DNA from: Chitinophagales bacterium
Lineage (GTDB): Bacteria; Bacteroidota; Bacteroidia; Chitinophagales; Chitinophagaceae
DNA length: 7,036 nucleotides
NCBI GenBank assembly: GCA_015654495.1
Contig: JAATGW010000807.1
Span: 1 to 7,036, forward strand
Direction of reading: 5' to 3'
The notes under the pieces are model-generated. The model worked only from the letters and a program-made list of their open reading frames with translations. It had not been told where the DNA came from and did no database searches. The translations under genes and the position numbers were made by a program. Shown in pieces: positions 1-4,769 of this stretch (position 1 is its first letter; every line of letters begins with the position of its first letter).

Positions 1-29
1 CAGACAAACGGATTGCTCGCTTCGACAAG

Positions 30-134
30 AGCGTCCTGTAAAATGAAATTTGTTCCCATTTTCACGAAGGAACAAGGACAAAAATTGCCGGTCACTCTAT
101 TTTATTCCGGAACAACTGACCTGCACAGGACGCT
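30..134. repeat. Inverted repeat arms at the left edge
   Basis: A perfect 10-base inverted pair is visible: AGCGTCCTGT at 30-39 and its reverse complement ACAGGACGCT at 125-134. Between them, TTGTTCC at 50-56 can pair with GGAACAA at either 69-75 or 109-115. The stretch could therefore fold into alternative nested hairpins. No open frame with a recognisable product overlaps it. The nesting suggests a dispersed intergenic repeat or the remnant of a small mobile element, but a second genomic copy would be needed to show that. Confidence 0.5.
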
Positions 135-147
135 CCTGGCGGAGCGT
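130..147. repeat. GC-rich hairpin ACGCTCC-TGGC-GGAGCGT
   Basis: A perfect 7-bp stem (ACGCTCC / GGAGCGT) closes a 4-base loop. It overlaps the right arm of the 30-134 inverted repeat, so the two structures would be mutually exclusive. No T-run follows on either strand, so it does not look like an intrinsic terminator. Together with the similar CTCC/GGAG hairpin at 188-202 it resembles a REP-like palindromic unit; that class assignment is inference. Confidence 0.5.
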
Positions 148-187
148 TGAATATGGCCATAATTTGCTATCCATACTACAAACAGGA

Positions 188-202
188 AGCTCCTTCGGAG
201 CT
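188..202. repeat. Hairpin AGCTCC-TTC-GGAGCT
   Basis: A perfect 6-bp stem with a 3-base loop lies 40 bases beyond the 130-147 hairpin and shares its GCTCC/GGAGC core. The pair of similar short palindromes is what one expects of a dispersed intergenic repeat. No T-run follows, so termination is unlikely. Confidence 0.45.
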
Positions 203-227
203 GATCATTGCCTACTCCACTCTTAAT

Positions 228-257
228 CAGCAAGCCCTAAGTAGGGCCTGCTGTTTT
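228..257 (+). terminator. Terminator-like hairpin with T-run
   Basis: The arms CAGCAAGCCCTA (228-239) and TAGGGCCTGCTG (242-253) form a 12-position stem with one mismatch and almost no loop, followed by TTTTAT on the plus strand. The T-run side points to termination of plus-strand transcription entering from left of the window. The closing loop would have to open by at least one pair to be sterically possible. The left arm recurs in altered form at 478-494, so this may instead be part of a repeat. Confidence 0.4.
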
Positions 258-486
258 ATACAGAATTCAGGTTGAGTCCGGCTTCTATAACAGAGTTGTG
301 TTTTTTCATGCAAGACTTTTTAATCAAATGATCTGAAACCCGTGCACCTGGTTTTAAAATTTTGATGAAAAGCGGTTGTATCGATGTAGGGTTAGGTTTC
401 CGGAAAGAAAATTTTGTGGCTGGAAAGCCAACCCTGGCAAAAATACCTCCGGGGTTTAATACCTCCGAGGTCTTAAACAGCAGACC
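256..486 (-). other. 76-codon open frame without a good start
   Basis: On the minus strand a frame is open from just after a TAG (487-489) to a TAA (256-258), giving 76 codons. The only ATG is at 307-309, which would leave a 17-residue peptide beginning MKKHNSVIEAG. The upstream part reads as basic, proline-containing sequence (for example FRKPNPTSIQPLFIKILK). The family is not recognised. The frame overlaps the dispersed repeat at 427-475, so it may be chance, repeat-encoded, or the tail of a truncated gene. Confidence 0.15.
427..475 (+). repeat. Dispersed repeat, left copy, with 16-base tandem
   Basis: The unit starts GCCAACC-CTGGC, continues through AAAAATACCTCCGGGG and ends GTTTAAT (427-460). 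Its core is immediately repeated: ATACCTCCGGGGTTTA at 443-458, then ATACCTCCGAGGTCTTA at 459-475. The 11-base core ACCTCCGAGGT is nearly self-complementary. A clearly related copy lies in opposite orientation at 1957-1989, just beyond the serine hydrolase gene. The copies are visible; membership of a genome-wide family is inference. Confidence 0.6.
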
Positions 487-524
487 CTAAGTAGAAATAT
501 TTTTTCAAACTTTTTTCAAAACAC

Positions 525-571
525 ACTTTGAAATACAAAGTACTTAATTTACTTTGCACCACAAAGTACTT
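525..571 (+). promoter_or_regulatory. Twin operator-like dyads ACTTTG-N5-CAAAGT
   Basis: Two copies of the same dyad are present: ACTTTG-aaata-CAAAGT followed by ACTT (525-545), and ACTTTG-cacca-CAAAGT followed by ACTT (551-571). They lie 26 bases apart, start to start. Each is a perfect 6-base inverted repeat with a 5-base spacer. The first contains the proposed -33 element and the second contains the -7 element of the promoter before the serine hydrolase gene. A dimeric repressor bound here would block RNA polymerase. No candidate regulator gene is in the window, so the binding protein is unknown. Confidence 0.55.
527..556 (+). promoter_or_regulatory. Bacteroidota-type promoter of the serine hydrolase gene
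   Basis: TTTG at 527-530 is separated by 19 bases from TACTTTG at 550-556. This is close to the known Bacteroidota consensus TTTG-N19-21-TAnnTTTG, with the -7 element one base short. Transcription would begin around 560-566, leaving a leader of about 40 bases before the ATG at 605. That rules out the in-frame TTG at 554 as a start. Confidence 0.5.
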
Positions 572-604
572 TTAATTTATACTTTATCAGGAAAAATCAG
601 GACT

Positions 605-1960
605 ATGAAGGTTAAAATATTATTAGGGGCAATAATGATGCTTACACTGTTAACTACAGCATATGCACAAACGCCGGACAAAGCCAAACTCGATCAGTTT
701 TTTGACCGGCTTGCTGAAAAAAATAAAGCGATGGGTAGTCTCGTCATCGTAAAAGATGGCAAGGTTCTTTACAGCCGCGCCATCGGCTACAGTCAGATTA
801 CCGACACTGTAAAGAAGCCTTTGACCGTGGCAAACAGATTCCGGATAGGCTCCATCACCAAAATGTTCACAGCCGCGATGATTCTGCAGCTCGTCGATGA
901 AGGAAAATTGAAGCTGACCGATACGCTCGGCAAATTCCTGCCGGAGGTGCCGAACGCCAATAAAATTACTATCGCGCAAATACTCTCGCATCGAAGCGGT
1001 ATCCCTAACGTAGGCCGCCAGCAGAATGCACAGGGAAACGTAAATACGACTCCGTTGACCAGGGAAGAACACCTCGCCCTCATCGTGAAAGCCAGGCCCG
1101 ATTTCGAGCCGGATACAAAGTCTGGTTACAGCAACTCCGGCTATTTCATTTTGGGTCTTATCATTGAAAAATTAACCGGCAAATCTTATGAGGCAGCCCT
1201 GCAGGAAAAAATCGCCAGAAAAATCGGTCTCAGGGATACTTACACCGCGACCGGAAATATTGACGTGAACAGGAATGAAAGTATTACCTATTTTATACTC
1301 CCTGGTGGCGACTGGAAGCAGGTACCTGAAACCCATCCAAGCATCCTCTTCGGCGCGGGGGCGATTATTTCAACACCAAACGACCTGGCTACATTCATCA
1401 AGTCGCTTTTTGACGATAAGATCGTGTCAAAGGAAAGCCTCGAACTGATGAAAACCATGAGGGATGGCGAAGGGTCAGGAATGGTGACATTCGAGGTAGG
1501 CGGCAAAACCTTTTACGGACACACGGGCGGCGCCGATAATTACGGAGCGTGGCTGATGTACCTGCCGGAAGAAAAACTGGCCGTGGCCTATACTACTAAC
1601 GCCAAGGTATACCCCGTGAAAGATATAGTAAACGGTGTTGTCGATATTTATTACAACAAGCCTTTTCAGATTCCCACTTTCGAATCCATTGCCGTCAGTC
1701 CGGAACTGCTGGACAAGTATGTCGGAGTTTATTCGATGAACGGGGGTCCCAATAAATTTACGATCACGAGAGAAGGCACCACACTTTATGCGCGACCGCC
1801 CGGGGCGCAAACCGCTACCCCCCTCGAAGCGACAGCGCAGGATAAATTTAAGATCGATAACGGTACTGCTACGGGCATCGTTATTGAATTCGACGCAGCG
1901 AACAACAAAATGACGATAAAACGGGAGGGTGGGGAGAGGGTTTTCACGAAGGAGAACTAA
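605..1960 (+). CDS. Secreted serine hydrolase, class C beta-lactamase/DD-peptidase fold
   Basis: This 451-residue protein belongs to the beta-lactamase-related serine hydrolase family (Pfam Beta-lactamase, PF00144), which includes D-alanyl-D-alanine peptidases, esterases and class C enzymes. A signal peptide is clear: MKVKIL, then a hydrophobic core, then AYA before Q22, so the enzyme is exported to the periplasm. Three active-site motifs are present: S83-I-T-K86 (nucleophile and general base), Y175-S-N177, and H306-T-G-G309 in place of the KTG box. About 85 C-terminal residues, starting near SPELLDKYVGVY (365), form the accessory beta domain common in this family. The ATG at 605 is preferred over a TTG at 554 because it begins the signal peptide, lies behind AGGA, and sits downstream of the promoter. 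The natural substrate cannot be told from sequence; resistance to beta-lactams should not be assumed. GC is clearly higher than in the module at 2873-4582. Confidence 0.93.
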   Translation: MKVKILLGAIMMLTLLTTAYAQTPDKAKLDQFFDRLAEKNKAMGSLVIVKDGKVLYSRAIGYSQITDTVKKPLTVANRFRIGSITKMFTAAMILQLVDEGKLKLTDTLGKFLPEVPNANKITIAQILSHRSGIPNVGRQQNAQGNVNTTPLTREEHLALIVKARPDFEPDTKSGYSNSGYFILGLIIEKLTGKSYEAALQEKIARKIGLRDTYTATGNIDVNRNESITYFILPGGDWKQVPETHPSILFGAGAIISTPNDLATFIKSLFDDKIVSKESLELMKTMRDGEGSGMVTFEVGGKTFYGHTGGADNYGAWLMYLPEEKLAVAYTTNAKVYPVKDIVNGVVDIYYNKPFQIPTFESIAVSPELLDKYVGVYSMNGGPNKFTITREGTTLYARPPGAQTATPLEATAQDKFKIDNGTATGIVIEFDAANNKMTIKREGGERVFTKEN

Positions 1961-1989
1961 ACCTCGGAGGTGTTTTGGCCAAGGTTGGC
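1957..1989 (-). repeat. Dispersed repeat, right copy (inverted)
   Basis: Read on the minus strand, this stretch is GCCAACC-TTGGCC, then AAAACACCTCCGAGGTTTAG. It aligns over about 33 positions with the left copy at 427-460, with a few substitutions and two one-base indels. It starts inside the serine hydrolase stop codon (TAA at 1958-1960). It also contains the perfect palindrome TTGGCCAA (1975-1982). Lying between convergent genes, it might help terminate both, but it shows no typical stem and T-run. Confidence 0.6.
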
Positions 1990-2090
1990 AATGCCGGAAG
2001 CCTTAAATATCGCTGATAACCGATACCCATTGACGATATGAGTACATTCGTTATTCGCTTAGCCAGGAGCCGAAGACCAGTAAAATCACC

Positions 2091-2492
2091 TCAGGAATTA
2101 ATTTCTCCTTCATCACGGGAAAAATCATAAAAGATCCGGAACAGGTTGCCGTCAGGGTCCGCGACGGTGAACTCGTATAACTTCCATGGTTTTGACTCTG
2201 GCGGTGAAACAATCTTAGCCTGGCTCGCACTCCATGCCTTATACAACCCGTTGACCTCTTCTTTGCTATCCAGATTCAACCACACCATCACAGGAGGAGA
2301 ATTGCGATAATGTCCCCAAAAGAATTCGTCCGTAAGAAACATTCTGCAATCTCCTTTCGAAATACCCGCGATATTTCCTTCCCCTCTTCCCCAGTCTACA
2401 TTGAAACCCAGATTGCTCTCGTAATAGTCAAGAGCCGCCTTTAAATCGCTGACCGGAATCTCCGGCACGGCAGCTGGAAATTTTAAATTCAT
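2091..2492 (-). CDS. VOC-superfamily (glyoxalase/bleomycin-resistance-like) protein
   Basis: This 133-residue protein has the vicinal oxygen chelate pattern of paired beta-alpha-beta-beta-beta units. The first unit opens with VPEIPVSDLKAALDYYESNLGF (residues 9-30). The second ends with the hallmark strand-turn-strand YEFTVADPDGN followed by LFRIFYD (106-123). Its single-domain length and WGRGEGNIAGISKGD segment resemble bleomycin-resistance-like dimeric members, which bind ligand at the dimer interface without necessarily binding metal. Substrate is not predictable, and bleomycin resistance is not implied. The ATG at 2490-2492 is preferred to an in-frame TTG seven codons upstream because it begins the conserved fold and follows an A/G-rich stretch. 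TGATTTTG on the minus strand at 2518-2525 is a one-mismatch -7 element without a good -33. The gene converges on the serine hydrolase gene and appears monocistronic. Confidence 0.85.
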   Translation of the reverse strand: MNLKFPAAVPEIPVSDLKAALDYYESNLGFNVDWGRGEGNIAGISKGDCRMFLTDEFFWGHYRNSPPVMVWLNLDSKEEVNGLYKAWSASQAKIVSPPESKPWKLYEFTVADPDGNLFRIFYDFSRDEGEINS

Positions 2493-2513
2493 AGTAGCTT
2501 CTTTTTTCGACAA

Positions 2514-2872
2514 GATACAAAATCAGTCACCTGTTTTGATGAACTTTTTGATCTGACTTTTTCAAATAATAGGTGCGAGTCCGAAAAAGGCTTTCGGAAT
2601 TATCATTTACTGCATTGATTGCTACAATGTAGTTTTCAGAAGTCAGAAATTAATATAATTATCCACCCCCGTGTAAAGTTGCAGGTAAGCTAAAAGGGCT
2701 GAAGACCAATTGAGTTGCTGATGATGAAGAAAAGTACAAAATGTCCGATAGAATTCGACCAGCTCGAACTGCTACATGTTAGCAAACAAAAGAAAAGGAA
2801 ATATTCGTTTACCAGCATAACAGCAAACCCAATGTTGCCTGCTGTGCCATCCCGGAGTGCTTCTCTACATTG
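2514..2872. other. Gene-free interval between the VOC gene and the AT-rich module
   Basis: No supported gene was found here. The interval includes the upstream region of the VOC gene and the 3' flank of the broken module gene. A perfect hairpin (TCCGAAA 2580-2586 / TTTCGGA 2592-2598, 5-base loop) lacks a T-run on either strand. A plus-strand frame beginning near 2715 gives a 64-residue lysine-rich peptide with no recognised family. It overlaps the module gene's 3' end and is probably spurious. CCACCCCC at 2663-2670 vaguely recalls insertion-sequence ends but cannot be assigned. Confidence 0.5.
2580..2598. repeat. Perfect 7-bp hairpin upstream of the VOC gene
   Basis: TCCGAAA and TTTCGGA flank the loop AAGGC. 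It sits about 90 bases upstream of the VOC start codon on the minus strand. With no adjacent T-run it is not a standard terminator; it could be an operator or chance. Confidence 0.35.
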
Positions 2873-3694
2873 TCAGAATAATGATGGCTGTACAATTTTC
2901 TTTGAATGAAATGTACCGATAATTACAAATGGATTTGGTGCGATTAAATGAAACTCCCTTGTAGTTCCCAAAAACAAATACAAGTCTTTAGTCTTGGCAA
3001 AGTCGTCAAAATATTTCTTCTTAACATCTACGCAGGCTTTCGCCTCGTCTCCTTCGTGTCTTTTTAAACAGTTCCAATACAACTGACCTATTTCCCAATC
3101 TTCAATCATCATAGTCCTTTCTATACCGTCGTCACTTGTAAATTTGTACGAAAATTTATAAGGGAGTTTTTGCACTACTTCAAAAGGGTTATCAGAATTT
3201 TGGAAAAGATTTAATTGCTGGGCCTTGGCTTTGAGTGCGTCAAGTTTCTTCTTGTCTCATACCCTATCAACTTTCTCAATTTTGAAATCCAAAATTTCTT
3301 TAGGCTTAAAAACAGCGAGTGAAGTATATTTCGTAGGGTCTTTTGCCTGAGCAACAAGTTCGGTCATGTTGGTATGAACATTTTTGAGGACAACTTCCTT
3401 TCTAAGTCTCCAGCTATCTTCTGTACCTAAATGTTCAGCGATGTTAAATGCTGTTTCAATTGATTTTGGTTTATGGCTTTCAAAACGAAAATCTGAGTTA
3501 TTCTTTTCAAGGTCAACTTCAATCCAATCGTATTTGCTGTATTGTTTATCGTATTCTAGTTTTCGAAATGGAATTGGGTAAATTCTTATCCAGCTTCCAT
3601 CTTCAAGAAAACCTGCGGTGCATACAAGTTCGTCATACTTGCTTGAAAGAGTAGGGTATGTTTTAACAGCAACCAGCACTCTTGTCAACGCCAT
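2873..3694 (-). pseudogene. Partner gene of the DUF488 protein, interrupted by an in-frame TGA
   Basis: The ATG at 3692-3694 opens a frame that stops at TGA (3257-3259) after 145 codons. The same frame then continues unbroken for 127 more codons to its own TGA at 2873-2875. Read through, it would be a 273-residue protein. The N-terminal part starts MALTRVLVAVKTYPT and contains YDELVCTAGFLEDGSWIRIYP. The C-terminal part contains KFSYKF, MMIEDWEIGQLYWNCL and FHLIAPNPFVIIGTFHSKK. Around the stop the sequence is KIEKVDRV-stop-DKKKLDALKAKAQQLNLF, an uninterrupted-looking linker, so codon 146 was probably a sense codon. TGG (Trp) is one transition away. I recall similar proteins paired with DUF488 genes in Bacteroidota, but no function is known to me. 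The start lies 3 bases after the upstream gene's TAG, so the two are co-transcribed. Reinitiation at GTG 3173-3175 or TGA readthrough could still yield product, and a sequencing error is possible. Confidence 0.75.
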
Positions 3695-3697
3695 AAA

Positions 3698-4582
3698 CTA
3701 AATATGTATCAATTCAAAATTCCATTTAGATAGTGCTACAATTGCTTCCGCTAAATGTTTTCTATGACACTGGCAAATGTTCGCTTCAAAACAAGTTAAT
3801 GCGATTCTTTTTTTGTCTTTTAATAAATTTAGAATTTGTTGTTGCTGACTATTTGTTTTCTTTAAATTTTTCTTTTTGTAGATGTCAAAAAGAATGTCGT
3901 AGTCTGTTTGTGTTTTTAATTCTTGTCTTTGTTCGGATTGAATACCAACTTCCGGTATGTGTAAATATTCGATGTTTAAGCTGGCACAAAAAGTCTTCAA
4001 TTGTGTTTTTGAAAACCCAAACTTCATGCTTATAGCATTTTTTCTAACATCTATTAAAACTTTCACATCATTTTTAACCAAACGGTTTAAATATTCTTCT
4101 AAGGAAATTCCTTCGTAACCAATTGTATATAGAATTGTGTTTTTGTTGATTGGTTTTGCATTTAAAACCCTGACGTATTGGTCATCATCTAAAATTTCTT
4201 TTGCTTTTACGCTGTTGATGGCATAATACTGGTAGTTCAAATAGGTCAACTTCATTAATGAGTTTGTGGTCAACTTACCGTAGGTATTTTTAATCTCAAC
4301 TAAGATTTTTTTGTCTTTTTCATTTAGCATTTTTATAAAGTCAACCGTGCCGATTTTTGTGAAACTGGCTTTGTCTTCTGATAATTGACCATGACCAACC
4401 ATTGAATTGAGGTCAGCATTTGCGGAAAATGAATAACAGCCATACAGATAAGGTACAAAATCATAATCAGGTTTGGTTTGTCTGTTTGCAAACAAAAAAA
4501 GAAGCTTTTGCAAGGAAATTTTTGGCAAACTGCCTTCAAAAGTTTGCAGGAGAGCTAATATGATTTTTCGTCTGTAAAACAT
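3698..4582 (-). CDS. Panacea/SocA-like and DUF488 two-domain protein
   Basis: This is a 294-residue cytoplasmic protein with no signal peptide. Residues 1 to about 135 resemble the Panacea (DUF4065, SocA antitoxin-like) and YwgA type helical domain: ISLQKLLFLF (22-31), then DFVPYLYGCYSFSANADL (41-58). Residues 150-294 are a DUF488 domain (PF04343): TIGYEG (153-158), DVR (178-180), GFSK (189-192), YLHIPEVG (206-213), and the C-terminal C264-F-E266 with C272-H-R274 box. DUF488 has no settled biochemical function; the conserved Cys, Glu and CHR suggest a metal or redox site. Length fits the long, N-terminally extended class. The gene heads a two-gene operon whose second gene starts 3 bases after this TAG. 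Base composition is AT-rich (about 25-35% GC in sampled 60-base stretches, against 55-60% in stretches of the serine hydrolase gene), which suggests transfer. A toxin-antitoxin or defence role is inference from the N-terminal half. Confidence 0.85.
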   Translation of the reverse strand: MFYRRKIILALLQTFEGSLPKISLQKLLFLFANRQTKPDYDFVPYLYGCYSFSANADLNSMVGHGQLSEDKASFTKIGTVDFIKMLNEKDKKILVEIKNTYGKLTTNSLMKLTYLNYQYYAINSVKAKEILDDDQYVRVLNAKPINKNTILYTIGYEGISLEEYLNRLVKNDVKVLIDVRKNAISMKFGFSKTQLKTFCASLNIEYLHIPEVGIQSEQRQELKTQTDYDILFDIYKKKNLKKTNSQQQQILNLLKDKKRIALTCFEANICQCHRKHLAEAIVALSKWNFELIHI

Positions 4583-4586
4583 ATCG

Positions 4587-4594
4587 CAAAGTTA
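4587..4594 (-). promoter_or_regulatory. -7 element TAACTTTG of the DUF488 operon
   Basis: On the minus strand TAACTTTG matches the Bacteroidota -7 consensus TAnnTTTG exactly and ends only 4 bases before the ATG at 4580-4582. No TTTG lies at the usual 19-21 base distance upstream. If used, transcription would start at or within a few bases of the ATG, giving a leaderless or near-leaderless mRNA. Confidence 0.4.
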
Positions 4595-4769
4595 CGAAAA
4601 CTGTAGTTATGGTTGCCCTTAAAACTGGACTTTAGCAAGTTGAAAAGTGGTGGTACTGCCGAATTTTGTAAAGAATTCTAGAGTTTCATAGAAGCACAAA
4701 TATTCAATTAGCTCCGTCAGCCCCATTGCGACAATACGATGCATGCAATTCATACTGCGATCGTCTCTG

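Larger units (their letters stand above)
228..494. repeat. Imperfect 17-base direct repeats bounding ~250 bases
   Basis: CAGCAAGCCCTAAGTAG at 228-244 recurs as CAGCAGACCCTAAGTAG at 478-494, with 15 of 17 positions identical and the same orientation. The repeats bracket about 233 bases with no recognisable gene. This could be a small repeat unit, or duplicated ends of an excised element. The first copy is half of a palindrome and the second is not, so the copies have diverged. Confidence 0.4.

Noticed and set aside
554..604. TTG start giving a 17-residue longer serine hydrolase
   Set aside because: It lies inside the -7 element and operator dyad, would push the signal peptide inwards, and the ATG at 605 begins a normal signal peptide.
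650..1083. Minus-strand frames of 140 and 96 codons
   Set aside because: They are antisense to the serine hydrolase gene, whose motifs prove the plus strand is coding; they have no recognisable domains.
2493..2513. TTG start adding seven residues to the VOC protein
   Set aside because: The ATG at 2490-2492 starts right at the conserved fold, and the added residues (MSKKEAT) are translated from the purine-rich stretch that probably serves as the ribosome contact region.
2715..2909. Plus-strand 64-residue frame
   Set aside because: No recognised family, weak TTG/ATG start, and antisense overlap with the 3' end of the module gene. It could be a transposase fragment, but nothing supports that.
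3257..3259. TGA read as a sense codon genome-wide (alternative genetic code)
   Set aside because: The FMN reductase gene and the module gene's own 3' end stop at TGA where expected, so the standard code fits better.
3236..3260. ATG overlapping the internal TGA (ATGA) as translational coupling to the C-terminal half
   Set aside because: That ATG is in another frame and stops after six codons, so it cannot express the downstream half.
3384..3654. Plus-strand frames of 65 and 68 codons antisense to the broken partner gene
   Set aside because: They contain no domain and are explained by the AT-rich coding sequence on the other strand.
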